Source: JBAXHO01 sp037138855 (GTDB lineage Bacteria > Patescibacteriota > Dojkabacteria > B142 > OLB20). From it: 12,806 nucleotides of DNA. Shown piece after piece: positions 1 through 6,341 of this stretch. The position numbers were made by a program, and so were the translations under genes. Below the pieces are notes generated by a model that saw only the letters and a list, made by a program, of their open reading frames with translations, had not been told where the DNA came from and did not search any database. The stretch is from contig JBAXHO010000048.1 of the NCBI GenBank assembly GCA_037138855.1, forward strand, positions 1 through 12,806, written 5' to 3'. Within the stretch, counting starts at the first letter, position 1. Each line of letters opens with the position of its first letter.

Positions 1-63
1 ACTCATAACTCATAGCTCATAACTCTTAACTCTTAACTAATATCTCTTATCTCTTATCTTTTA
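1..63. repeat. Heptanucleotide tandem repeat upstream of aspS
   Basis: Nine consecutive 7-base units run in perfect phase from the window edge: ACTCATA twice, GCTCATA, ACTCTTA twice, ACTAATA, TCTCTTA twice and TCTTTTA. The consensus is roughly (A/T)CTC(A/T)TA. The array ends 10 bases before the aspS start codon and may continue upstream of the window. Heptamer short tandem repeats are known in some bacterial intergenic regions (for example the STRR repeats of cyanobacteria). No function can be read from this one, and it occupies the place where an aspS promoter or leader would be expected. Confidence 0.85.
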
Positions 64-73
64 AAATTAAACT

Positions 74-1861
74 ATGCAACGTACCATTTCCAATACATTA
101 CCAGGCCATATCGGCGAAACTGTTTTTATGGCTGGCTGGCTGCACAATGTTAGAATTTTAGGTAAGATCGCCTTTTTGTTATTGCGAGATCGGGGTGGCA
201 TCGCTCAATTAGTTTTGGAAACGAAAGAACAGATTAATCTGGTGAAAGATTTACAGCCGGGTTCTGTGATCGAAGCGAGCGGTATCGTCAAAGAGGCGAA
301 ACAGGCTGAGTTGGGTGTAGAGATTACTAATGTCCAATTGAAAATCACCAACCCTGTGCACGAACTTTGGCCGATTGAAGTGAATAAAAATGAAATTCAT
401 GCTAATTTGGAAACAATTCTGGATTATCGTCCGTTGAGTTTACGAAACAGAAGAATTCAGGCAGTGTTCAAAATACAGGCAACCTTGGTAAAAGCTTACC
501 GGGAAATCTTGACCAAAGAAGATTTTGTCGAATTTTTTGGACCCAATATTATTGGTGCCTCGTCAGAGGGTGGTTCTGAATTATTTAAAGTGAAATATTT
601 TGATAATGAAGCCATGCTTTCGCAAAGTGCTCAATTATATAAACAAATTATGGTCGGAGCATATGAAAGAGTTTTTGCTTTGATGAAATGTTTTCGCGCT
701 GAAAAATCCAATACCCGAAGACACATTACCGAAGCCACGCAATTTGAATTTGAAATGGCTTTTATTAACAGTTTTGAAGAAGTGATGGATATGCTGGAGA
801 AAGTTGTCAAATATATGGTTAAGACTGTCAAAACTGAATGTGCCAAAGAAGTAGCACTGTTGGATGGTAAAATTCTCAATGCCCCAGAAGATGTAGCTTT
901 TCCAAGAATACCTTTTCACGATGCCCAGCAAATTTATTTTGAACGAACTGGTTTGGATGAACGAAAGGAAATCGATTTATCTCCAGCAGCCGAAAAAGAG
1001 CTTTGTCAATATGCCCGGGAAAAATTTGGTACAGACTTTATATTCATTCCACATTTTCCGACCCAAAAAGTTGCTTTCTATGCCAAGCCAAATGAAAAAA
1101 ATCCGGAAGTTGCTGATTATTTCGATCTTTTAGCTGGTGAAGCAGAAATTACATCCGGCGGTCAAAGAATCAATGATCATGATGAGCTAGTAGAGTCTTT
1201 GAAACGTAAAGGTTTGAATCCGGCAAATTTCACTGATTATCTGATGATTTTTAAATACGGTATGCCGAAGCATGGTGGCTTTGGTATGGGAATGGAACGC
1301 TTTACCATGCAGCTTTTACAGCTTGAAAACGTGCGTGAGGCGACTACATTTCCGTCAGATACTAAACGAGTTGCGTCAGTTCCTTTGGCAGCCAAGGTAT
1401 TTTTGGGTAACAGCATTGGTGAAGAAATCGTGAAGCGACTTCAGGCGAGTGGGATGGAATTTCAGGAATTGCATCACGAGGCGACTCCGACTAGCGAAGA
1501 TTCAGCACGAGTAAGAAATTCAAAACTTTCCGAAGGAGTGAAAGCGATGATTCTCAAAGGAAAAACTACCGGTAAAAATATCATGGTCAATGTCCCAGCG
1601 AATCAAAGAGTAGATCTGAAAAAGATTGCTGAACTGGAAGGTGAAAAATTTGAATTTGAAAAACCGGAAGTAATTAAAGCAAAGTTTGGTTTGGTAGTAG
1701 GCAGTGTACCACCATTTGGCAATCTTTTAGGTTTAAAGACCTATTTTTCCAAAGATATCGAAAAAGAACCACGGGTGGCTTTCAATCGTGGTAGTCTTAC
1801 AGATTCGATTGTTATGCAGAGTAAGGATTTGGTAAAATTAATTGAGCCAGTGATGTTTTAA
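74..1861 (+). CDS. aspS: Archaeal-type aspartyl-tRNA synthetase fused to a YbaK-type editing domain
   Basis: This cytoplasmic class II synthetase charges tRNA with aspartate. Residues 15-85 form the OB-fold anticodon-binding domain. The catalytic core follows, with the SEGGSELF motif, LSQSAQLYKQ, motif 2 (FRAEKSNTRRH from residue 207), EITSGGQRI and motif 3 (GMGMER at 404-409), ending at FPSDTKR (426-432). There is no bacterial GAD insertion, so it belongs to the short archaeal/eukaryotic-like AspRS group. The extra 155 or so residues (about 440-595) resemble the YbaK/ProX aminoacyl-tRNA deacylase family: the conserved Lys is probably K490 in GVKAMILK, and GSVPPFG lies at 543-549. His24 sits where discriminating archaeal AspRS has Trp, which suggests it may also charge tRNA-Asn. 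The ATG at 74 fits the family N-terminus; there is no Shine-Dalgarno. The gene looks more GC-rich than the genes downstream. The synthetase call is very sure, the editing domain fairly sure. Confidence 0.95.
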   Translation: MQRTISNTLPGHIGETVFMAGWLHNVRILGKIAFLLLRDRGGIAQLVLETKEQINLVKDLQPGSVIEASGIVKEAKQAELGVEITNVQLKITNPVHELWPIEVNKNEIHANLETILDYRPLSLRNRRIQAVFKIQATLVKAYREILTKEDFVEFFGPNIIGASSEGGSELFKVKYFDNEAMLSQSAQLYKQIMVGAYERVFALMKCFRAEKSNTRRHITEATQFEFEMAFINSFEEVMDMLEKVVKYMVKTVKTECAKEVALLDGKILNAPEDVAFPRIPFHDAQQIYFERTGLDERKEIDLSPAAEKELCQYAREKFGTDFIFIPHFPTQKVAFYAKPNEKNPEVADYFDLLAGEAEITSGGQRINDHDELVESLKRKGLNPANFTDYLMIFKYGMPKHGGFGMGMERFTMQLLQLENVREATTFPSDTKRVASVPLAAKVFLGNSIGEEIVKRLQASGMEFQELHHEATPTSEDSARVRNSKLSEGVKAMILKGKTTGKNIMVNVPANQRVDLKKIAELEGEKFEFEKPEVIKAKFGLVVGSVPPFGNLLGLKTYFSKDIEKEPRVAFNRGSLTDSIVMQSKDLVKLIEPVMF

Positions 1862-1879
1862 AAAGGTAAAGTTAATATC

Positions 1880-1910
1880 AAATAGGGAGGCAGGAATGGC
1901 TCCCTATTTT
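1880..1910 (+). terminator. Probable intrinsic terminator after aspS
   Basis: A perfect 10-bp stem pairs AAATAGGGAG (1880-1889) with CTCCCTATTT (1900-1909) around a 10-base loop. It begins 19 bases past the aspS stop codon. The T run is short (four Ts ending at 1910, then GT), but the region after it is AT-rich. Position and stem quality support termination of aspS transcription. Confidence 0.7.
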
Positions 1911-1963
1911 GTAAAATTATATATTTTTCGTAAATAGGTATACCTTTATTCGTTAAGGTAATT

Positions 1964-2281
1964 TTGATCAATAAAACAATGGCACTAGCACCAGAGACAG
2001 ATAATATGGATGTTGAATCTATATCTTTAAAAAATGGGGGAATTTTAAGCACAGTAATAGCTTTAGCTACAGGACTAACGTTAGCTGCAGTTTTTATCAT
2101 ACCTCAAACCCAACAGGTATTATTGTTGTATACACCGCAATGTTTACAATCGGATCCATGTAAAAATTTAGTAGGTAATGAAGTAATGACGTTGTTGGGT
2201 ACAACTGCAGCATCTTTCGTTGTTAAAGCGTTCGTTTTAAAAATTGAACAGCTGACAAATCAGATTTTTCATAAAAATTAG
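1964..2281 (+). CDS. Small putative two-pass membrane protein of unknown function
   Basis: I do not recognise this family. The frame encodes about 105 residues from a TTG at 1964, or 100 from the ATG at 1979. An AAGG five bases before the TTG is the best Shine-Dalgarno-like match near any start in the window, which favours TTG. Two hydrophobic segments are visible, about residues 27-46 (GGILSTVIALATGLTLAAVF) and 75-95. The 30-residue link between them carries two cysteines (QCLQSDPCKN) that could form a disulfide if the loop is outside the cell. The tail is short and basic. It stands alone between the aspS terminator and the mraZ upstream region, with no operon partner. Codon choice (several ATA codons) differs slightly from its neighbours. 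It could still be a chance frame, so confidence is moderate. Confidence 0.5.
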   Translation: MINKTMALAPETDNMDVESISLKNGGILSTVIALATGLTLAAVFIIPQTQQVLLLYTPQCLQSDPCKNLVGNEVMTLLGTTAASFVVKAFVLKIEQLTNQIFHKN

Positions 2282-2311
2282 AAACTCATACAAATGTTTT
2301 GAATTTTGCTA

Positions 2312-2325
2312 AATGCTTAAGCATT
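2312..2325. repeat. Perfect 14-bp palindrome
   Basis: AATGCTTAAGCATT is exactly self-complementary. A weaker outer pairing of TGAAT (2300-2304) with ATTCA (2329-2333) could extend it into a hairpin. It starts 31 bases after the small membrane protein gene. No T run follows, so it is a poor intrinsic terminator; a protein-binding site is equally possible. Confidence 0.6.
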
Positions 2326-2390
2326 GAGATTCAGAGGCATTACGACAAATTTTGAAAATATTCTTCAATAAAACACATTTTATGATCTTT

Positions 2391-2415
2391 AAATAAAACA
2401 AAATAAAATAAAATA
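2391..2415. repeat. AT-rich pentamer repeat
   Basis: Five in-phase 5-base units (AAATA, AAACA, then AAATA three times) are followed by ATAAT. The tract contains a single C. It ends six bases before a DnaA-box match and would melt easily. Confidence 0.6.
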
Positions 2416-2421
2416 ATAATT

Positions 2422-2430
2422 TTATCCACA
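2422..2430 (+). promoter_or_regulatory. Single DnaA-box match
   Basis: TTATCCACA is identical to the strong DnaA-box consensus. It is a lone site: I found no second clear box nearby, so it does not by itself define an origin. It could be a DnaA-responsive regulatory site or a chance match in AT-rich DNA. Confidence 0.35.
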
Positions 2431-2506
2431 TCTACAATTCTCCTTAAGCCAAATTAATAAAGCGTTCTCGCTCTATCTCTTTTTGTTGATTTTCCTCTCC
2501 AGAGGC

Positions 2507-2535
2507 TTGCATTGTTGCGTCTTTTTCTTTATAGT
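2507..2535 (+). promoter_or_regulatory. Predicted sigma-70-type promoter of the mraZ operon
   Basis: TTGCAT (2507-2512) and TATAGT (2530-2535) are separated by 17 bases. The -10 matches consensus at five of six positions and the -35 at three. Transcription would start near 2542, giving an mraZ leader of about 120-135 bases. The -10 runs directly into the first of the TGGTG repeats, so a repressor bound there would block initiation. Confidence 0.5.
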
Positions 2536-2560
2536 GGTGTTAGGTGGTGAAAGATGGTGA
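2531..2560 (+). promoter_or_regulatory. Probable MraZ operator: three 10-bp direct repeats
   Basis: Three contiguous 10-base units (ATAGTGGTGT, TAGGTGGTGA, AAGATGGTGA) carry the core TGGTG at 2535, 2545 and 2555, exactly one helical turn apart. MraZ proteins are known to bind short G-rich direct repeats with ten-base spacing upstream of their own gene (TGGG-type in E. coli). This array lies about 110-140 bases upstream of mraZ and overlaps the predicted promoter, as expected for an autorepressor. The exact core differs from E. coli, as would a divergent MraZ. Confidence 0.65.
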
Positions 2561-2606
2561 ATCTAAAATAAAATTGTACTATTAACTACTTTTACTCAAA
2601 AAATCA

Positions 2607-2640
2607 CCCCGTCCTGGAGCCAAAGTGCTGAGGACTGCCC
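2607..2640 (+). other. Possible hairpin in the mraZ leader
   Basis: GTCCT (2611-2615) pairs with AGGAC (2631-2635), and inside it AGC (2618-2620) pairs with GCT (2627-2629), closing a six-base loop. CCCC occurs on both flanks. The segment is distinctly more GC-rich than its surroundings and lies 25-30 bases before the mraZ start. It could be a leader structure affecting translation. No named riboswitch is recognised. Confidence 0.35.
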
Positions 2641-2675
2641 CAAAAACTACATAATTTCACCAGATGACACCACCT

Positions 2676-3110
2676 ATGTTAAAAGGAGAATTTAATGTCA
2701 AATTAACAGATAAAAACCGTTTGGCATTACCAGCAGAAATTAGAAAAGAGTTGAAAGGCAAGTATGTAATTTCTCGAGGTTATGAAGGCTGTTTGATTTT
2801 ATTGGATGAAATGAGATGGGAAAAATTAATTAAGCTCATTACAATTGAACCAATTTTGAATCTTTCGGTCCGAGATACTTATCGCTTTATTATCGGAGGG
2901 GCAGAGGATATTGATTTGGATAAACAGGGACGATTTGTTTTGCCGGAAAGTTTGCGTATTTATGCTCAAATAAAAACTGAAGCGACATTTCTCGGAATAA
3001 GTGAATGGGTAGAAATCTGGAGTCAGGAATCCTGGAAGAAAAAATTGGCTTATTTACAACAAAATGCTGCAGATATTGCAGAAAAATTGCTAAAAACAAA
3101 TGAAAAGTAA
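2676..3110 (+). CDS. mraZ: Transcriptional regulator MraZ
   Basis: MraZ is a ring-forming DNA-binding protein that represses its own division and cell-wall operon. The product from this start is 144 residues, normal for the family, and contains two SpoVT-AbrB-type repeats. Each has the hallmark DxxxR: D12-R15 in a DKNRLALP stretch (one residue shorter than usual) and D82-R86 in DKQGRFVLP. I place the start at the ATG at 2676 because MLKGEF aligns with the usual MFRGEY beginning. An in-frame ATG at 2664 would add only four residues (MTPP), and neither start has a Shine-Dalgarno. It heads the cluster, and its end overlaps rsmH by 11 bases, so the two are probably co-translated. The TGGTG repeats at 2531-2560 are its likely target. 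Identification is firm; the start is less so. Confidence 0.93.
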   Translation: MLKGEFNVKLTDKNRLALPAEIRKELKGKYVISRGYEGCLILLDEMRWEKLIKLITIEPILNLSVRDTYRFIIGGAEDIDLDKQGRFVLPESLRIYAQIKTEATFLGISEWVEIWSQESWKKKLAYLQQNAADIAEKLLKTNEK

Positions 3111-4044
3111 ACACAAACCAGTTCTTTTACAAGAAATTATTACACTTCTGGAAATTCAGCCAGGAGATCTTGTAGTAGATGCAACTTTGGGCGGTGGTGG
3201 TCATGCTCTGAAATTACTCAATGAAATGCATAATCAGGGTACCTTGATAGCAATTGATTTTGATCAGATAGCAATCAATCGTTTTCGAACTGAAATGGAA
3301 GCAAAGCTAAAAGTAAAATTCACTCAAATTACAGAACAACATTGGCAACTTAAAATAAAGAAATTACGAATTGATTTAGTGCAGTCGAATTTCAAGTTTA
3401 TTCAGAAGATTTTAAAAGAACTGGAAATTTCTAATGTGAATGCAATTTATGCTGATTTAGGATTTTCCAGTGATCAATTAGAAGCTGAAGATTTTGGATT
3501 GAGTTTTTTGAATGATCAGGTTTTGGATATGCGGTTGGATAAAAACTTACAGATTACAGCTGCAGATTTACTAAATGCTCTTTATGAAAAAGAATTAACA
3601 ACTTTATTTTCAAGTTTGGGAGATTTTTCTTTTAGTAAACAATTAGCTAGAAAAATTATTGCAGTTAGAAAAACAAAGCCCTTTAAAACCACCAATGATT
3701 TAAGCGAAATTATCAAGCAAGTTGTTCCTTTTTATTTTCGAAAAGGAGCAAACAAGCACCCAGAAGCCAAGGCTTTCCAAGCGCTACGTATCGCAGTGAA
3801 TGATGAATTAGGTTCGCTACGCACGTTTCTGCCCCTTGCGTTTCGAAACCTTGGCTCTGGCGGAAAACTAGCTGTAATCAGTTTTCATTCCGGTGAAGAT
3901 CGGATTGTAAAACAATTTTTTACAAAAAAATTACGTACCAATCAAGGGGCGAAACTTGCTAGTTTAATTAAACCAAGTAACGCTGAGATTAGTGAAAATA
4001 ATCGCTCTCGCAGCGCCAAACTTAGAGCTATAAAAAAAATATGA
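3100..4044 (+). CDS. rsmH: 16S rRNA (cytosine-N4)-methyltransferase RsmH (MraW)
   Basis: RsmH uses S-adenosylmethionine to methylate N4 of C1402 (E. coli numbering) in the ribosomal P site. The 314 residues match the family length. HKPVLLQE opens the protein, the SAM-binding motif I is DATLGGGGH (27-35), and further on come ADLGFSSDQLE, LRIAVNDEL, FHSGEDRIVK (262 onwards) and the C-terminal NNRSRSAKLR. The usual FHSLED is FHSGED here. A stretch near residues 65-95 is a little longer than typical and replaces the compact loop before the second strand. The ATG at 3100 lies inside mraZ, and the stop codon shares an ATGA with the next gene, so translation is probably coupled on both sides. Bases 3750-3860 are unusually GC-rich for this gene. 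Confidence 0.96.
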   Translation: MKSKHKPVLLQEIITLLEIQPGDLVVDATLGGGGHALKLLNEMHNQGTLIAIDFDQIAINRFRTEMEAKLKVKFTQITEQHWQLKIKKLRIDLVQSNFKFIQKILKELEISNVNAIYADLGFSSDQLEAEDFGLSFLNDQVLDMRLDKNLQITAADLLNALYEKELTTLFSSLGDFSFSKQLARKIIAVRKTKPFKTTNDLSEIIKQVVPFYFRKGANKHPEAKAFQALRIAVNDELGSLRTFLPLAFRNLGSGGKLAVISFHSGEDRIVKQFFTKKLRTNQGAKLASLIKPSNAEISENNRSRSAKLRAIKKI

Positions 4045-4364
4045 TAAATCTAATAAAATCAAAATTACAAATCTTTAATATTTTTCAGGGAAATATTCTT
4101 TTAAAAGTTTTATTTACAATATTGATAATTTTTATTGTTTTTCAGCTATATGTACTGACAACAGTTGGTACACAAGGAGAAAAAGTAAGTGCCTTAAGGC
4201 TACAACAGTCTGAATTAAAAATTGAAAATGAAATTAAAAGAGCACAAATAATGCAATTACAATCTTCGAATCTAATTCAGGAAACAGTAAGTAGCTTGAA
4301 AATGTCCCAGGTAAGTGTAGAATATATTGATCCGGAACTGATGCAAGTCAATGCCATGAAATAA
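4041..4364 (+). CDS. ftsL: FtsL-like septal division protein (TM plus coiled coil)
   Basis: FtsL/DivIC-type proteins are short single-pass membrane proteins that assemble with their partners at the septum and link the divisome to the septal synthase. Identity here rests on architecture and position, since sequence conservation in the family is low. The 107 residues have a short basic cytoplasmic end, one hydrophobic helix at about 19-40, then a heptad-like stretch (about 44-90) rich in Glu, Lys, Gln and Leu. The C-terminal tail includes VSVEYIDPELM. The gene overlaps rsmH by ATGA and precedes the PBP gene, exactly where ftsL lies in dcw clusters. A DivIC/FtsB-like name would be equally valid. 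Confidence 0.75.
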   Translation: MINLIKSKLQIFNIFQGNILLKVLFTILIIFIVFQLYVLTTVGTQGEKVSALRLQQSELKIENEIKRAQIMQLQSSNLIQETVSSLKMSQVSVEYIDPELMQVNAMK

Positions 4365-4407
4365 GGGTTAATGGTAAAAACGCGTTGTTTTTTTTCTAAT
4401 TTTGCCT

Positions 4408-4435
4408 TTGATTTTTGAAGTAAAAATACTATATT
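4408..4435 (+). promoter_or_regulatory. Possible promoter for the PBP gene
   Basis: TTGATT (4408-4413) and TATATT (4430-4435) are 16 bases apart, with four and five of six consensus matches. They sit in the 97-base gap between the ftsL-like gene and the PBP gene, the largest gap in this part of the cluster. In DNA this AT-rich a chance match is quite possible. Confidence 0.35.
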
Positions 4436-4461
4436 CATTCGAGTAAATTTGGAATAGTCAT

Positions 4462-6282
4462 ATGGTTTCATATAAAAAATTTCATCAAAAAAAGATCACG
4501 TTTATTTCAATTACTTTTGCATTCTTTTTTATTCTGGCCTTTTTAACTCAGATCAATTGGCAGGTTTTTAATAAAGAACAGTTTATTGCTATTGCCAATG
4601 AGCGTTATCGCGAAATTAAAATTCCTTCGGTAAGAGGCAGTATCAAAGCTAAAGATGGCTCTACTTTGGCATATAGTGAGCCTAGATTTGATGTTTTTGT
4701 TTGGTTACAAGAACTTCAATCAGCAGAAGATAATGGTACTCAAACAAGAGAAGAATTTTTGACTAAAGTTTCTACTGCAATTGGTGTGGATTCTGCCAAA
4801 CTTTCTGAGCAATTATCCGGAATCAGCCAATGGATCAAAATCGGTGATAAAATTTCTGTAGAGCAACGTAATACTTTATTAAATTTAAAAAAAGATAAAA
4901 ATTCTGAAAATTATTTACAAGGTTTTCAATTGCAATATGTAAATAAACGTAATTATCCTGAAAACAATCTTGCTAGTCATGTAGTAGGATTTTTGGGGTT
5001 GAACCAGAAGTCAGAACCAAAGGGAATAGGTGGACTTGAGCAATACTGGGATGGAAGTCTCAAACCTTTTGAAGGGTTTGAAACTGGTGAATATGATAGC
5101 TTTGGAAACCCAATTACATTAAATAGTCAAACTCAATTACAAGCAAAAGAAGGTGTCACTTTATATACTACAATTGATAAGATTTTACAGGAAAAAATTG
5201 CTGCCAAACTCCAGGAAGGTGTGGAAAGATTTCAAGCTAAATCAGGTTCTGCCATATTAATGAATCCGAAAACTGGAGAAATTATGGCTATTGCCAATGT
5301 ACCTGATTATGATCCCAATAATTATGCTGCGGAAAAAAATGGCGATGTTTTTAGTAATTTAGCAATTACAGTACCTTATGAGATCGGTTCAGTAGCGAAG
5401 GTTTTTACGCTTTCGGCTGCACTTGATCTTGGTAAAGTCCAGCCCCAAACAGTCATTCTTCCTTCAGGTCATCAGGGTTGTGAAGTCATCAATCCCAATC
5501 CTGATCCCGGTGATAATTGTAAAAATTTTGAAAGTAATCCCAAAGTGGATTGTATTTGTACCTGGGATAAAAAGCCGTATTTAAAGTCCATTAATATCAT
5601 TGATGGTTTGGTCAATTCAGATAATATTGCTTTCCGGCATATTGCAATGACTATGACTTATCAGGAATTTTATACATATCTTGATCGTTTTGGAGCTGGT
5701 AAGCTTACTGGAATTGATATTGCTGGTGAGTCTACCGGTACTTTGATCCCTTCTGATCAATGGAATTATGCTGACCAGGCAGTTTATTCTTATGGTCATG
5801 GTTATCAGATTACACCACTGCAAGCAATTGTAGGTGTAGCTGCAGTTGCTAATGATGGACAAAGAATGCAGCCATATGTAGTTTCTCAAATCACCAGTAA
5901 AGGAGAAGAAACCACGAAATTTAATCCTAGAAAGGTAGCGGAAGTGATTACTCCTGAGACATCACAAAAAATGATTGATATTATGCACGAAGTTTATCGA
6001 AAAAGTCTGGTAGAACCACGTTATAAAAGTATGAGTAAATATTATATTGCCATGAAGTCTGGAACTGCTTTGGTGCCATATAAAGACCGTCCCGGATATT
6101 CAAGTGAAATAAATGCTACTTATGTTGGATTTGATGCTTCTCCGGAACGAAAATTTATTTTATTAATCAAACTGGAAGAGCCACAGGTAGGCTTTCTTTC
6201 GACAATGAATGCCAGATTTGTCTGGCTGGATACATTTAATGAAATCAAGGATTATCTGGGAGTACCTGTCTATGAAAAATAG
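4462..6282 (+). CDS. ftsI: Class B penicillin-binding protein (FtsI/PBP2-type transpeptidase)
   Basis: This membrane-anchored D,D-transpeptidase cross-links peptidoglycan outside the membrane, probably at the septum given its place after ftsL. The 606 residues comprise a short basic N-terminus, a membrane anchor (about 13-33), a PBP dimerisation domain starting at RGSIKAKDG, and the transpeptidase domain from about 255. The three active-site motifs are intact: SVAK at 310-313 (nucleophile S310, K313), SDN at 386-388 and KSGT at 532-535. YGHGYQITPLQ matches the usual GYGxxVTPLQ. An insert between motifs 1 and 2 holds all four cysteines of the protein (340, 353, 364, 366), which is unusual. There is no transglycosylase domain. 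A weak GGAA lies seven bases before the ATG. The class is certain; septal (ftsI) versus elongation (mrdA) rests on context. Confidence 0.93.
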   Translation: MVSYKKFHQKKITFISITFAFFFILAFLTQINWQVFNKEQFIAIANERYREIKIPSVRGSIKAKDGSTLAYSEPRFDVFVWLQELQSAEDNGTQTREEFLTKVSTAIGVDSAKLSEQLSGISQWIKIGDKISVEQRNTLLNLKKDKNSENYLQGFQLQYVNKRNYPENNLASHVVGFLGLNQKSEPKGIGGLEQYWDGSLKPFEGFETGEYDSFGNPITLNSQTQLQAKEGVTLYTTIDKILQEKIAAKLQEGVERFQAKSGSAILMNPKTGEIMAIANVPDYDPNNYAAEKNGDVFSNLAITVPYEIGSVAKVFTLSAALDLGKVQPQTVILPSGHQGCEVINPNPDPGDNCKNFESNPKVDCICTWDKKPYLKSINIIDGLVNSDNIAFRHIAMTMTYQEFYTYLDRFGAGKLTGIDIAGESTGTLIPSDQWNYADQAVYSYGHGYQITPLQAIVGVAAVANDGQRMQPYVVSQITSKGEETTKFNPRKVAEVITPETSQKMIDIMHEVYRKSLVEPRYKSMSKYYIAMKSGTALVPYKDRPGYSSEINATYVGFDASPERKFILLIKLEEPQVGFLSTMNARFVWLDTFNEIKDYLGVPVYEK

Positions 6283-6341
6283 TAATAAAATTTATATTTA
6301 TTCGTTATTTAGTAATTAATTCTATTCATTAATAATATTTT

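Larger units (their letters stand above)
2282..2663. other. Gene-free regulatory region upstream of mraZ
   Basis: No convincing open frame lies here on either strand. In order it holds an AATGCTTAAGCATT palindrome (2312-2325), five in-phase AAATA-like pentamers (2391-2415), a perfect DnaA-box match (2422-2430), a pyrimidine-rich stretch (about 2464-2500), a promoter overlapping three TGGTG repeats (2507-2559), and a GC-richer segment able to fold as a hairpin (2607-2640). Most of the last 160 bases can be read as the control region and leader of the dcw operon. Confidence 0.7.

Noticed and set aside
1..63. CRISPR array
   Set aside because: Units are 7 bases with no spacers; this is a simple tandem repeat.
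1858..2100. Antisense 80-residue frame
   Set aside because: It overlaps the aspS terminator and the better-supported + strand frame, and its composition is not protein-like.
2300..2333. Intrinsic terminator for the small membrane protein gene
   Set aside because: The palindrome has no following T run and the outer pairing leaves unequal internal loops.
2282..2530. Chromosomal replication origin
   Set aside because: Only one clear DnaA box and no dnaA, dnaN or gyr genes in view; kept only as a regulatory site.
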